DNA of 62,056 nucleotides, from contig JAGBLE010000013.1 of the NCBI GenBank assembly GCA_017635565.1, positions 1 to 62,056 of the forward strand. Direction: 5' to 3'. The stretch's first letter is position 1, and every line of letters begins with the position of its first letter. The stretch comes from Bacilli bacterium. GTDB lineage: Bacteria; Bacillota_I; Bacilli_A; RFN20; CAG-826. The notes beneath the pieces were generated by a model. That model was not told the origin of the DNA. It worked only from the letters and a program-made list of their open reading frames with translations, and did no database searches. Positions 16,853 to 26,683 of this stretch are shown one piece after another. Position numbers and translations under genes: made by a program.

Positions 16853-19144
16853 TTATTTAGAAAGAGAAATTCCGTTAGAGGCATTACCAATAACATATTC
16901 TCCATCTCCATCAATAAATCTGAATTCAATGGATTCTTTATCACTAGATAATGTAAATCTAATAATTCCGTTTTCTTCGGTTAAGAATTCATAAATTCCT
17001 GTATCAGAATCAAATCCATCAAATGAAGCTTTATATTCAGTTTTGAGTTCAATTCCCGCTACTTTGGTTAACAAAGTCAAAGTTGCACTTGTTGAATTAT
17101 TGATTTTGAAAGAAACATCAAATAATGTTCCATTAACATTTACTCCACTTGAAGAGAATGTTTGACCGATGAGGTTATATTCTGGATCATCAATATATTC
17201 TTGAGTGTAAGTTTTAATGACAAATTCATTAGAAACAACTCCATTAGTGACACTTGTTGCGGTAATAACTGCTTCTCCAACTGTTAAAGCAGTAACCATT
17301 CCACGATTATCAACTTTGACAATTTCTGGATTGCTTGATGCCCATTTAACATTTTTATTTGAAGCATTGGCTGGTGAAACAGTTGCGCTTAATTTCATTG
17401 AACTTCCAACTTTTAATTTATTCCTGAATCCATTAACTTCAATTCCAGTAACTGGGACCGCTAAAGTGTCATCATAATTGATACAGCTTTCATTAGCACC
17501 AAAAACAAAATTAAATAAATCGAGCCAGAAGCCAAAACCGATTGAGTGTTTAGTGGTAAAGACAAGTTTGACCATTGAAGCAGGTTCAAATTCTCTTGTT
17601 AAAATTTTTGGAGTCATTCCACTGCTGGTGGTTTTAGCAATTTCAGTAGTGATTTCTTCGGTAATATCAATTACTGACCAATTTTCGCCATCATTACTAG
17701 TTTTAATAAATGCACTTCCAACTTTTGATAAGTTAGTAATATGTGAAGAGAATTGTAATCCGTATAAGAAGGAAATTGAACTGACTTGTTGAGCTTCAAA
17801 ATCGAAAAATACTTCATTTCCTTCACGTTCACGATATGAATCATTCATGTGTTGAGAAGTTCCCCAATCAACCATAATTGCATTAGTGTCATCGACTTTA
17901 ATATCTCCATTTACTGTCGAAGAGATATTTGCTAAATACGAAGTAATAACGAAAGGAGCCTCAGTTTTAATGTTATTTGTCGCATTAATTTTATATGCAT
18001 CATCTCCTAAAGACTCGCTATCGGTAAATAAGAAACTATATACATCATTTTCACCAACTTCAATTTCTTTTGGAGCGTTGACTTTAACTTTTAAATGTTG
18101 AGAAGAAATGACTTGATTTTCTCCATTTGTGTGAGTGACATAAATCTCTGCTTCTCCTTCTCGAAGAGCGGTTAAATATTTGTGACCACTTTGCCAATTT
18201 AAGAAAGAATCAAAAGTAACGACTTCATTATTAGAAGAAGCCCATCTTACTTCTTTCTTATTAGCGTTATCTGGAGTGTAGGTAAATGAGAGATCAATCG
18301 TATCATCTGGATAAAGAATGATATCAAAATTTTCATCTGAATCAACTTCTTCGTTAATATTGATTACTAAGGTTTCAATATAAACATCAGGAGCTTCTTC
18401 ATGCCCAATCATTTCCTCATAAGTTTTAATTGTACTTTCACTAATTTCTGGAGGAAGAGGGGAAGTCGGAGAGGTGGTTGAACCAAAATTACTTAATTGG
18501 ATTTGAAATCCGATTGAGTCATCATTTGGATCATCATATCCTCTTATCTTTGTGAAATAACCATCATCATTAACTTGAATATCAATATAATGAATATCAT
18601 TAGTTAGATAAGTGAATTTTAATCCTTCAAGGACTTTATCAATTGCGTTTTCTTTAACGACATATAAACCTAAGATGTTTTCAACATCATCTTCACTAAT
18701 AACGTTTAAGAAATAAGGCATATAGAAATAAGCGTAATCGATTCCTACTTTAATTCCTTTTGAACCAGTTGAAATCCAACCACTTGTCACATATGAATTT
18801 GTTTGCTTCCAATATGCGTAGCTTTCTCCTTCGTAATATGAATAAAACATCCAGGCAAATTCATTACCATACATCTCTGCGGTATTTCCGTCATAGACTG
18901 CAACAAAATCATGTTCTCCAAAGTAATATTCATATCCATATTCTTCTCCGAAAGAAGCAGAATTTAAAGCGTAAGAAACAGTCATATTCGTGTAATCTTT
19001 TTCTTTTGCTTCTTTAAAAGTACTTCCGTGGATAACTGGTGGAGGTACATCTCCTCCTGGATCTTTTTCTCCACTATAAGAGTTACATCCAATAAGAGAC
19101 ATAAGTCCTGCTAATGGGAGTATAAATAATAATTTCTTTTGCAT
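16853..19144 (-). CDS. Large lipoprotein with Ig-like (BIG2) domains
   Basis: Secreted lipoprotein of 763 residues with lipobox LIGC near residue 20 and AGGAG seven bases before the ATG. Residues about 40-230 form a lipoprotein-specific domain rich in Tyr. Two Ig-like BIG2 modules follow: one with KKEVRWASSNNEVVTFDS near 300-330 and one with NKNVKWASSNPEIVKVDNRG near 600-625. Between them lies a discoidin-like stretch (residues about 370-550). The C-terminus has a further beta domain. It is probably a surface adhesin or glycan-binding protein. Its neighbours on both sides are lipoproteins in the same direction. Confidence 0.8.
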   Translation of the reverse strand: MQKKLLFILPLAGLMSLIGCNSYSGEKDPGGDVPPPVIHGSTFKEAKEKDYTNMTVSYALNSASFGEEYGYEYYFGEHDFVAVYDGNTAEMYGNEFAWMFYSYYEGESYAYWKQTNSYVTSGWISTGSKGIKVGIDYAYFYMPYFLNVISEDDVENILGLYVVKENAIDKVLEGLKFTYLTNDIHYIDIQVNDDGYFTKIRGYDDPNDDSIGFQIQLSNFGSTTSPTSPLPPEISESTIKTYEEMIGHEEAPDVYIETLVININEEVDSDENFDIILYPDDTIDLSFTYTPDNANKKEVRWASSNNEVVTFDSFLNWQSGHKYLTALREGEAEIYVTHTNGENQVISSQHLKVKVNAPKEIEVGENDVYSFLFTDSESLGDDAYKINATNNIKTEAPFVITSYLANISSTVNGDIKVDDTNAIMVDWGTSQHMNDSYREREGNEVFFDFEAQQVSSISFLYGLQFSSHITNLSKVGSAFIKTSNDGENWSVIDITEEITTEIAKTTSSGMTPKILTREFEPASMVKLVFTTKHSIGFGFWLDLFNFVFGANESCINYDDTLAVPVTGIEVNGFRNKLKVGSSMKLSATVSPANASNKNVKWASSNPEIVKVDNRGMVTALTVGEAVITATSVTNGVVSNEFVIKTYTQEYIDDPEYNLIGQTFSSSGVNVNGTLFDVSFKINNSTSATLTLLTKVAGIELKTEYKASFDGFDSDTGIYEFLTEENGIIRFTLSSDKESIEFRFIDGDGEYVIGNASNGISLSK

Positions 19145-19157
19145 ATAATTCTCCTAA

Positions 19158-20300
19158 CTAAGCTTTGTAAGCTTGATATATTGCCAAACAAATCGTTTGA
19201 CTTGAAATTTGATATTGTAATTTCATTTCTAAAGTTGAACCGTTTGGGTGAATAGCAAATAAAGGGGTAGATAAGACTCCACTTTCTTCAGTTTCTTCGC
19301 CTTTATTAAATCCAGCCGCCACTAATTGGTCGAGATAATGGTCATAATCATCTTCAGAAGCATAATCATAATAGATGAGTAAAACATAATCATCAGTGCT
19401 ACCATCTTCTTGATCTGGGTCATAATATGTCCATCCCCAATATGTTGCGGTTTCTGAACCTTCTAATTTTGGAAGATAAACCCCCAAGAAAGCCCCTATT
19501 TCTAAAGTTGGCCACGCATTATCAATCGCGATATAAAGTAAATTACATTCATATTCGCCGACCATGCTATATAAAGTAATAGTTATATATCCAGTTGGAT
19601 CTAATAATTGAATTCCCCCGTTAGCGGTATCAGTATTTGTGATAACGTAGCTATTACTTTGAAGGATTTGAGAATATTTTGTTAAAGCGTTATCTTCAAC
19701 GAATAAAGCGTTAACAACAATCCTTTCATAATATGAATCATAGACAAAATTATATGCAGGAGCTTCATAAGAAGGAACATCAACTTCCAAATATTCTTTA
19801 ATAAAAGCTCCATCCCAAGTAGTTTCACGAGTCTTTCTAATTGATAGTTGTAAATTAAAGAAAGTAGTTCCACTACTTTCATCAGTCATTATTCCGTAAT
19901 TAACAAATAAATCACTAGAATAATCGACAAATCGATAAGCATATAGATAATCACCAACGACTGAGAATTCTTTTTCTTCAAGTTTTTCACCGTATAAGCG
20001 ATTTGCAGTTGTATTTGAAACACCAAAACATTTGATGTTAGTGTACTTAATTAATTGATTATTACTCGTTGTTTTTGAAACAAAAGCCTCGTAATTAATT
20101 GAAGTAAAAACAGGAATATATTTGGCTTGATCTCCGATTGAATATCTAATTAATTTATCAATTGTATCATCCCAACTATTCGCATAATATATTTCGTTTT
20201 CCTTAACGTCAGAAAAGTCTTCACTCTTGTTAGAGGAAGAACAAGAAAAGATAGTTAAAGGAATTAATAGAGATAGTAATAATTTTGTAATTCTTTTCAT
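19158..20300 (-). CDS. Acidic lipoprotein, unknown function
   Basis: Secreted lipoprotein of 380 residues, lipobox TIFSC with the cysteine near residue 20. The mature chain is acidic, tyrosine-rich and beta-rich. The C-terminal unit begins LGVYLPKLEG and contains a 'YASEDDYDHYLDQLVAAGF' helix, a pattern also suggested in the lipoprotein at 15964..16836 (Y-x-x-x-L-x-x-A-x-(F/Y)). It is 13 bases upstream of the BIG2 lipoprotein and probably cotranscribed with it. I do not recognise a named family. Confidence 0.72.
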   Translation of the reverse strand: MKRITKLLLSLLIPLTIFSCSSSNKSEDFSDVKENEIYYANSWDDTIDKLIRYSIGDQAKYIPVFTSINYEAFVSKTTSNNQLIKYTNIKCFGVSNTTANRLYGEKLEEKEFSVVGDYLYAYRFVDYSSDLFVNYGIMTDESSGTTFFNLQLSIRKTRETTWDGAFIKEYLEVDVPSYEAPAYNFVYDSYYERIVVNALFVEDNALTKYSQILQSNSYVITNTDTANGGIQLLDPTGYITITLYSMVGEYECNLLYIAIDNAWPTLEIGAFLGVYLPKLEGSETATYWGWTYYDPDQEDGSTDDYVLLIYYDYASEDDYDHYLDQLVAAGFNKGEETEESGVLSTPLFAIHPNGSTLEMKLQYQISSQTICLAIYQAYKA

Positions 20301-20331
20301 CTTGTTGTTATTTTACCTTTTTCGACTAATA

Positions 20332-20358
20332 GGCTAGGCGAGAAAACCCCGCCTAGCC
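20332..20358 (-). terminator. Strong hairpin after the collagen-like lipoprotein gene
   Basis: Perfect nine-pair stem GGCTAGGCG/CGCCTAGCC with a 9-base loop, 18 bases past the stop of the gene at 20377..23118. There is no clear T-run on either side, so it may stabilise or partly terminate the transcript. Confidence 0.6.
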
Positions 20359-20376
20359 ATAATAAATAGTTAAGTA

Positions 20377-23118
20377 TTACGCTGCATATAAGGAGCCAGT
20401 TGTAGCACCAGCTTCAACATAATCTCCACAAATGTAGTAATAGATTGACAAATCATCATCGCTAACGATTTCTAATGTAATTTCTCCATCATTAATAATG
20501 GTAACTGAAAGCTCAACTAAGCCTCCTTCGATTTCGCCACTAATTGTATTTGTTGCGGCATCAAAAGCGAGTTCATATTCAGTTCCTTCGCTATAATCTG
20601 AACTAATAACTGCAGTATTTCCTTCGATTAATAAAGCGATAGTTTCAGAACTAAATCCTTCACCTTCGAAATAACCTTCTAATGCGGTAGCAGCTTCTTT
20701 AACGTTAACCTTATAAGTAGCAGATACTCCGTTATATGTGACAGTAACGGTCTTTTCTCCAGCAGCACTCATATCAGGAGCAGTAACAGTTGCGCTAGCG
20801 CTAACATCTGTTTTTCCTCCCTTAGAAGAGACATAAGAAACTTTTAATCCAGTACTTGAGAATGTTTCTCCAATTTCAAATTCTTTTTTGACTGAAGAAG
20901 TATCAAGTTCAAGAGAGAATGTTTCAGGAGTGAGAGTTTTTAATGTTACTTTAGCTTCACCAAAGGTGATATATGAATCACTTCCAGCTGAGCATTCTGC
21001 AACTAAAGAACCTTCTTCTTCATAAACAACAAATGTTGCAGAATCGAAATCATTACCATCATCTAATTCAAGAGTGTATTTACCACTATCGATATTAGTG
21101 ACTGATCCAGAGAGACTGAAGTTTCCTTCTTCATCTTCTAAAGTTGCAGTTCCATCGGCGTTAAGAACTAATGTAGCATTTTCTTCATTATAGTAAGAGA
21201 TAGCGATTGTGTAAGTTCCGACAAAGTCAGCTGGTAAACTCTTACTATTAACAGTGACTTTAAATGTTGCGGTATTGTTACTTACTGAATCAGTAATTGT
21301 AATATTAGCAGTTCCAGCTTTTTTCGCAGTAATTTTGCCAGTTGAAGCGTTGACTGTTGCAACAGTTGTATTATCTGAAGCAAAGGAAATGTTTTTACTA
21401 TTGATTTCTTTTCCTTCAACACTTGAAGTTAAGAAATAATTAGAATCTGTGCTTCCTCCTTCAAGTAATTCGATATCAGTAGCGGTAATAGAAGCAACTG
21501 TAACGACTTCAGCAACTGTAATGGTTAATGTATTTGATTTAGTTCCATCAGCGGAAGTTGCAAAGACTTCAAATGTACCAGCTTTTTTCGCAGTTAACTT
21601 AAGTCCATCAGCATCAAAAGCAGTATCATCAAAGTTTAAAGTTAACGCTTTATACGTAGAGAAAGCATCACTTGGAGTAATGTTTGCAGTTAAAGTGACA
21701 ACTTCTCCAACTTTGACTGATGTTGAATTAGCACTTAAAGCGATTGACTCAACTCCTTTTGGCTTTGAAATATCAAATCCGTTAGAGCCAACACCGATTG
21801 AGAAATCATAATATGTGCTTGTATAGCTTCCATCGGTATAAACATATGGTGCGGTTGCGTGCAATTTTCCATTTTCGTTAACAACCACTAAAGAATGTAA
21901 CTTGTTAGCTTCACTATATGTGAAGATTACTTTATTTCCTTCATCAGTAATTTCACTGACAGAATATGTGATTTCTTTTCTAGTAGAAGTTGCTTTAGCG
22001 GTATTTCCATCAATCACAACTTTAATTGATTCATCACTGCTATAGAAAGTTCCAACAAAATTTTCACTGACACTCATATATTGAGCAGTGAATGTCTTAT
22101 CTTCATTAAAAATAAATTTATCAGGAGCGGCAGCACCTTTTTCATCTGTCCAGCCAGAGAAGACACCTTTACTTGATGCAGGTAAAACTGGTAAATCAAG
22201 AGTTTGACCATATGTTGCTTTATATGTACCAAGTTCGTCATCTCCATCCATTAAGGTATAAGAATATTCTTTTGCTTCCCAAGTAGCGTAAAGATTAATA
22301 TCTTCAACGATAAGAGCACTCATGAAATAGAATGGTTCATAATCTAAATATGCTCCATCAGCATTTTTGCTTCCAACTACCCAACCAGCAAAATCATATC
22401 CATCTAATGTTGGGGCAACTGGTCTAACCGCATGAGTTCCATGCTCAACAGTCATTGAGAAAGCGTTATTTCCACTTTCGGTTGCACCATCAGGAAGTTT
22501 ATATGTCGGTTTAGCACCATCAATTAAGGATTGGTTAATCTTTCCTGCACCATCCTTATAAGCAATCATGTAATTAACTTTATGAGTGACGGTTTCTTCG
22601 GTACCGAGTTTTCCATTGATGAGATCATCTAACCATTGAGCCTCATCTCCTTCATATTCTGGATGAGCTTCAAGATAAATCTCATATGCGGATTTACCGT
22701 TTTCTCCATCTTTTCCATCGGTTCCATCTTTTCCGTCAGTTCCGTCTTTTCCAGGAGCGCCATCTTCACCATCGGCACCATCTTTTCCTGGTTCGCCTTT
22801 TTGTCCTTGAGCAGAAACACCAGTGTCGACTCCATCAATAAACCAATGTCCATTTTCACCAATTGTGATTACTGAACCATCAGCACCATCTTTTCCATCA
22901 GCACCATCTTTTCCGTCTTTGCCGGTAATGGATTTAAGCCACTCTTCATATGTTAGTGGGTTATCTGTGCTCTCAGCATACAAAGCATAAATCTCACGTG
23001 TCTTTGATTCAAATTCAGACATTGATGTGTTTGAATTTGCTTGAGCACCACAACTAGCTAGAACAAATAAAGAGGCTATCGCTGTCGTAATAAGCAATTT
23101 GCTTTTATTCTTCTTCAT
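20377..23118 (-). CDS. Multidomain surface lipoprotein with collagen-like repeats
   Basis: Secreted lipoprotein of 913 residues; lipobox LASC at residues 20-23. Collagen-like Gly-X-Y runs occupy residues 66-82 and 105-142, rich in GKDGADG units. They are followed by a GKSAYEIYLEAHPEY module near 141-170 that often follows such repeats in gut Firmicutes. Next are InlB-type B repeats (GYDFAGW near 245, VFSGWTDE near 325), BIG2-like Ig domains (about 455-630), lipocalin-like beta units and an Ig-like unit near 755-815. It is probably a rod-like adhesin or scaffold. A good AGAGGAG ribosome site is present and the gene has its own promoter region upstream. Confidence 0.85.
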   Translation of the reverse strand: MKKNKSKLLITTAIASLFVLASCGAQANSNTSMSEFESKTREIYALYAESTDNPLTYEEWLKSITGKDGKDGADGKDGADGSVITIGENGHWFIDGVDTGVSAQGQKGEPGKDGADGEDGAPGKDGTDGKDGTDGKDGENGKSAYEIYLEAHPEYEGDEAQWLDDLINGKLGTEETVTHKVNYMIAYKDGAGKINQSLIDGAKPTYKLPDGATESGNNAFSMTVEHGTHAVRPVAPTLDGYDFAGWVVGSKNADGAYLDYEPFYFMSALIVEDINLYATWEAKEYSYTLMDGDDELGTYKATYGQTLDLPVLPASSKGVFSGWTDEKGAAAPDKFIFNEDKTFTAQYMSVSENFVGTFYSSDESIKVVIDGNTAKATSTRKEITYSVSEITDEGNKVIFTYSEANKLHSLVVVNENGKLHATAPYVYTDGSYTSTYYDFSIGVGSNGFDISKPKGVESIALSANSTSVKVGEVVTLTANITPSDAFSTYKALTLNFDDTAFDADGLKLTAKKAGTFEVFATSADGTKSNTLTITVAEVVTVASITATDIELLEGGSTDSNYFLTSSVEGKEINSKNISFASDNTTVATVNASTGKITAKKAGTANITITDSVSNNTATFKVTVNSKSLPADFVGTYTIAISYYNEENATLVLNADGTATLEDEEGNFSLSGSVTNIDSGKYTLELDDGNDFDSATFVVYEEEGSLVAECSAGSDSYITFGEAKVTLKTLTPETFSLELDTSSVKKEFEIGETFSSTGLKVSYVSSKGGKTDVSASATVTAPDMSAAGEKTVTVTYNGVSATYKVNVKEAATALEGYFEGEGFSSETIALLIEGNTAVISSDYSEGTEYELAFDAATNTISGEIEGGLVELSVTIINDGEITLEIVSDDDLSIYYYICGDYVEAGATTGSLYAA
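22693..22923 (-). repeat. Collagen-like coding repeats
   Basis: Imperfect 9- and 18-base units encoding Gly-X-Y triplets (GKD, GAD, GTD) in two blocks, 22873..22923 and 22693..22806, separated by a non-repeat linker. Such tracts can gain or lose units by slippage. Confidence 0.85.
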
Positions 23119-23248
23119 ATTTACTCCTCTCTCGTACGCATAAATTATTAAGGTACGTGCATGAAAAATTTGTAATTATGATAAAACAACAATTTTTTTT
23201 AAGTAAAGAAAAACTATAATTTTTTTGTTGCTCCAATCGAGTAAAATT

Positions 23249-23277
23249 AAAAAAATTCTATTTTAAAAAATAGAATT
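23249..23277 (-). terminator. Rho-independent terminator
   Basis: Stem AATTCTATTTT/AAAATAGAATT (arms inside 23254..23277) followed on the minus strand by a long T-rich run. It ends the acyl-ACP thioesterase gene. The remaining bases up to 23118 are A/T-rich leader and promoter region of the collagen-like lipoprotein. Confidence 0.85.
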
Positions 23278-23300
23278 CTTCAATCAAGTTTTTATGATTA

Positions 23301-24014
23301 TTATCTTTTTTCGTATTCTAATTTTGCGGTGAAATTAGTTGTTCCATTAACCGAACCTTTAACAACTTCAGGCATGTTTTTATCCGAATAAATTGAAACT
23401 TCATCACCATATTTAATTTCTTTATCATAATTGATACTGATAGAAGCAATACGGTTTTCTTTATAAAAATCTGGTTCGTGAGTATCTAATATGAATTCGA
23501 TATATTGAGTGTTATTTAAGTGGCCATTTAAATCAATTTCTGTATATTTTACTTTTCTTTTGTCCACTAATAAATTTGCTTCACCACTAACTTTTTCTGG
23601 AAGAGGTAAATCATCTTTATCGCTTTCTGGTTTAATTGGCTTAATTCCTTCAGGTTTAACCATTACTCTTCTTGTATCTTTATTAATCATTGCCCACATT
23701 GAACTAGCTGCAATAATTAATTTTCCTTTTGAATCATATATTTCAAAATAACGAGGATAAATGAAAGAGCGAGTCACCCCTGGATGAGTTCCGATAGTAA
23801 TAACTTCATCAAGGATTGGTGTTCGATAGATTTTTACTTCCATACGAATAACAACCCAAAGCAGATTATGTTCAAACAATTCCCAGTGTCCTGCTTTAAT
23901 GCTTTCAGCGTGATTAGAAGCAACACTTTGCATGAGTTTAAATAAACTTGAAAGTCTTAATTCTAAATTTTGATCGACATCAATTGAGGTAACTTGAACT
24001 TTTTCTTTATACAT
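23301..24014 (-). CDS. Acyl-ACP thioesterase (FatA/FatB-like)
   Basis: Cytosolic double hotdog-fold thioesterase, 237 residues. It would release fatty acids from acyl carrier protein. The first hotdog carries the family pattern SIDVDQNLELRLSSLFKLMQ and HWELFEHNLLWVVIRMEVKI. The second carries YTEIDLNGHLNNTQYIEF, which includes the catalytic Asn/His segment (DxNxHxxN). GGAAG lies about 9 bases before the ATG. The gene is alone between terminators. The product supports a role in adjusting membrane fatty acids; substrate chain length cannot be read from the sequence. Confidence 0.9.
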   Translation of the reverse strand: MYKEKVQVTSIDVDQNLELRLSSLFKLMQSVASNHAESIKAGHWELFEHNLLWVVIRMEVKIYRTPILDEVITIGTHPGVTRSFIYPRYFEIYDSKGKLIIAASSMWAMINKDTRRVMVKPEGIKPIKPESDKDDLPLPEKVSGEANLLVDKRKVKYTEIDLNGHLNNTQYIEFILDTHEPDFYKENRIASISINYDKEIKYGDEVSIYSDKNMPEVVKGSVNGTTNFTAKLEYEKR

Positions 24015-24065
24015 AAAATATACTTCCGAAGAAATATCCTATCTTATTTTTAAAATTATTAAAAT

Positions 24066-24101
24066 AAAAAAATCCTGGCAAAGGGTTTTCTTCGCCAGGA
24101 T
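24066..24101 (-). terminator. Rho-independent terminator of clpB
   Basis: Perfect eight-pair stem ATCCTGGC/GCCAGGAT (24072..24101), then a run of seven T on the minus strand, five bases past the clpB stop. Confidence 0.9.
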
Positions 24102-24106
24102 AAGAT

Positions 24107-26221
24107 TTATTTCTTGCTAATAACTACTTGTCCATTTTGATAATCGACAACATATTTAGCAGTTGTAGAAATATTTCCTTCAATAATTTCTTTTGCAATT
24201 AAGGTTTCAACATTGTTTTGAATGAACCTCTTAATTGGTCGAGCACCAAATTGAAGTGAGAAAGAGTTGTTCAAAACATAATCTTTAAGTGCATCAGTAA
24301 ATTCGAAACTGTAATAAGATTCTTGTAATCTCTTATTGAGTTCGTTAAGCATCTTTGTAACAATTTTTCCTTGTACTTCTTTACTTAGTGGAGAGAAATA
24401 AACGATTTCGTCAATTCTATTCAAGAATTCTGGTTTGAATGTTTGATGAAGCAAACCTTCGACTTTATCTCTTTCACCATTTAAAAGATATTCGCTACCA
24501 AGATTACTGGTCATAATGATGATTGTGTTTTTGAAATCCACTACTCGACCTTGAGAATCCGTTAATCTTCCATCATCAAGCATTTGTAGCAAAAGATTGA
24601 AGACTTCAGGATGAGCTTTTTCAATCTCATCAAATAAGACAATTGAATAAGGATTTCTTCTAACTTTTTCAGTTAATTGGCCACCTTCTTCATAACCAAC
24701 ATATCCTGGTGGCGCGCCAATTAATCGACTCGTTGAATATTTTTCCATATATTCAGACATGTCAATTCGAATAATGTGGCTTTCTGAATCAAACAAAGAT
24801 TCTGCTAAAGCACGAGCAACTTCTGTCTTACCAACACCAGTAGGACCTAAGAATAAGAACGAACCAATCGGTCGATTGTTATCTTTGATTCCTGCTCTTT
24901 GTCTTAAGATTGCGTCACTCACAAGAGACAAAGCTTCATCTTGACCAATCACTCTTCTTGAAAGGGTGTTCTTCAAATCAAGAACTTTTTCACGGTCTCC
25001 TTTTTCAATTTTAGATAACGGAATATTAGTCATCTTAGAAATGATTCTTGCAATTTGCTCTTCATCAACGACTTCAGAAAGGAGTCTTTCTCCATCGTTT
25101 TTTGAATCGAGTTCTTTAAGTTTCTTTTCAAGTTCAGGAATTTTCTTATATTGCAATTCCCCGGCTTTTTCATATTCAGAATGGCTTAAAGCATATTCCA
25201 AATCAAATTTTGCTTTTTCAAGTTTCTCTTTGATTTCTTTAACTTCATTAATTGCGCCTTTTTCTTTTTTCCACTGGGCTTGAAGTTCGTTATCCTTTTT
25301 AGTTAGAGCATCAAGTTCTTTGTTGACGTCTTCTAGTCTCTTCTTACTTGCCTCATCACTTTCTTTTGAAAGAGCGACTTTTTCAATTTGAAGTTGTCTC
25401 ATCTTTCTTTCGAGTTCATCAAGTTCTGCAGGCATAGAGGCTAATTCAACTTTAATTGAAGCACAAGCTTCATCAACGAGGTCAATTGCTTTATCTGGAA
25501 GGAATCGACTTGTTAAATATCGATTGGATAAAGTTGCCGCTGCAACTAAAGCGTTATCGGTAATTTTCACTCCGTGGAATGTTTCAAATCGATTCTTTAA
25601 TCCTCTTAAGATGGTCACTGTGTCTTCAACAGTTGGTTCATTAATCAAAACTGGTTGGAATCTTCTTTCAAGAGCACGGTCTTTTTCAATATATTCTCGG
25701 TACTCTTTCAAAGTAGTTGCACCAATACAATCAATTTCTCCTCTTGCAAGCATTGGTTTAAGCATATTAGAAGCATCAAGAGCTCCATCGGTTCGACCAG
25801 CACCAACAATTAAATGAATTTCATCAATGAAGAGAATGATTTTTCCATCAGATTCTTTAATCTTGTTAAGAACCGCTTTTAGCCTCTCTTCAAATTCTCC
25901 TCGATATTTCGCTCCTGCAACAAGAGCACCCATATCGAGTTCATAGATGATTTTATCTTTTAAAATTGTTGGAACATCATTACGAACGATACGTTCCGCT
26001 AACCCTTCAAGAATTGCGGTTTTACCAACACCTGGTTCACCTAACAATATGACGTTATTTTTTGTTTTACGGGCTAATATTTCAATGATCTTTCGAATTT
26101 CTTCATCTCGGCCAATAACTGGATCAACCTTTCCCTTTTTCACTTCTTCACATATGTTACGGCCAAATTTTTGAAGGACATCTTTATCATTTTCATAGTC
26201 TGGTACTTGATTCATTTGCAT
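24107..26221 (-). CDS. clpB: ClpB-type AAA+ disaggregase lacking the N domain
   Basis: Hsp100 chaperone of 704 residues that with DnaK dissolves protein aggregates. AAA1 has GEPGVGKT near residue 61, the coiled-coil middle domain spans about 265-400 (ClpB-like rather than ClpC-like in length), and AAA2 has GPTGVGKT near residue 459. The usual 150-residue Clp N domain is missing: the protein begins right at the linker before AAA1. Mycoplasma ClpB proteins are similarly short. GGAGG is eight bases before the first ATG; a second ATG follows two codons later. No IGF/IGL ClpP loop is evident. It is controlled by CIRCE. Confidence 0.94.
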   Translation of the reverse strand: MQMNQVPDYENDKDVLQKFGRNICEEVKKGKVDPVIGRDEEIRKIIEILARKTKNNVILLGEPGVGKTAILEGLAERIVRNDVPTILKDKIIYELDMGALVAGAKYRGEFEERLKAVLNKIKESDGKIILFIDEIHLIVGAGRTDGALDASNMLKPMLARGEIDCIGATTLKEYREYIEKDRALERRFQPVLINEPTVEDTVTILRGLKNRFETFHGVKITDNALVAAATLSNRYLTSRFLPDKAIDLVDEACASIKVELASMPAELDELERKMRQLQIEKVALSKESDEASKKRLEDVNKELDALTKKDNELQAQWKKEKGAINEVKEIKEKLEKAKFDLEYALSHSEYEKAGELQYKKIPELEKKLKELDSKNDGERLLSEVVDEEQIARIISKMTNIPLSKIEKGDREKVLDLKNTLSRRVIGQDEALSLVSDAILRQRAGIKDNNRPIGSFLFLGPTGVGKTEVARALAESLFDSESHIIRIDMSEYMEKYSTSRLIGAPPGYVGYEEGGQLTEKVRRNPYSIVLFDEIEKAHPEVFNLLLQMLDDGRLTDSQGRVVDFKNTIIIMTSNLGSEYLLNGERDKVEGLLHQTFKPEFLNRIDEIVYFSPLSKEVQGKIVTKMLNELNKRLQESYYSFEFTDALKDYVLNNSFSLQFGARPIKRFIQNNVETLIAKEIIEGNISTTAKYVVDYQNGQVVISKK

Positions 26222-26247
26222 AATTCAATCCTCCTTTTTTCAGTTCT

Positions 26248-26275
26248 ATTGTATCACAAAATTAGCACTCTGCAA
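26248..26275 (-). promoter_or_regulatory. Sigma-A promoter of clpB
   Basis: Minus-strand TTGCAG (26275..26270), spacer 16, TACAAT (26253..26248). The -35 box is inside the CIRCE loop, so bound HrcA would block polymerase directly. Confidence 0.75.
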
Positions 26276-26288
26276 GTGTGAGTGCTAA
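26262..26288. promoter_or_regulatory. CIRCE operator (HrcA binding site)
   Basis: Exact CIRCE inverted repeat: TTAGCACTC, nine bases, GAGTGCTAA. This is the established site of the heat-shock repressor HrcA in Firmicutes. It places clpB under HrcA control; the hrcA gene is outside this window. Confidence 0.97.
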
Positions 26289-26342
26289 AAATTTTAATAA
26301 ATACTATGTATTTAATTTTTTAAAAAAGCAAAATATCCTCTA

Positions 26343-26370
26343 TTGACAATACCCAGTGGGGGTATATAAT
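26343..26370 (+). promoter_or_regulatory. csoR-copA promoter with CsoR operator in the spacer
   Basis: Consensus TTGACA (26343..26348), 16-base spacer, consensus TATAAT (26365..26370). The spacer plus one base (26349..26365) is the perfect inverted repeat ATACCC-N5-GGGTAT, matching the G-tract palindrome known for CsoR repressors. Repressor binding would cover both promoter boxes. Confidence 0.9.
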
Positions 26371-26387
26371 ATCACTGAGGTGAGGTT

Positions 26388-26681
26388 ATGGAAAATTGTC
26401 CACATTGTAAAAAGAATCCTCGTGAAGAGGAACTTATCAATAATATTCAAAAGAGATTAAAGAAAATTAATGGCCAAATTAATGGTGTTTCCAAGATGAT
26501 TGATGAAAATCGATATTGTGGAGATATATTAATTCAAATTGCAGCTATTGAAAGTGCACTTAAAGAAGTTGGTTATATCGTTTTAAAAGATCATCTTCAC
26601 ACTTGTGTTTCTGATGATATCCAAAACGGAGACTTCTCTTCTTTAGATGAAGCAATTGAAATTGCTAAGAAACTTAAATAA
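26388..26681 (+). CDS. csoR: Copper-sensing repressor CsoR
   Basis: All-helical metal-sensing repressor of 97 residues. The Cu(I) ligands Cys44, His69 and Cys73 keep the exact 25- and 4-residue spacing of the CsoR Cys-His-Cys site, which distinguishes it from nickel or formaldehyde relatives such as RcnR and FrmR. An extra N-terminal CPHC pair precedes the core. It is expected to leave DNA on binding Cu(I) and so derepress copA. Its operator lies in its own promoter. The ribosome site is GAGGTGAGG. The stop is two bases before the copA ATG. Confidence 0.95.
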   Translation: MENCPHCKKNPREEELINNIQKRLKKINGQINGVSKMIDENRYCGDILIQIAAIESALKEVGYIVLKDHLHTCVSDDIQNGDFSSLDEAIEIAKKLK

Positions 26682-26683
26682 AT

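Noticed and set aside
21254-21811. Open frames on the plus strand inside the large lipoprotein gene
   Set aside because: They mirror the codon bias of the minus-strand gene, have no ribosome sites, and encode no recognisable domain.
22693-22923. Regular short repeats, at first sight CRISPR-like
   Set aside because: They are in-frame Gly-X-Y collagen-like codons without unique spacers.
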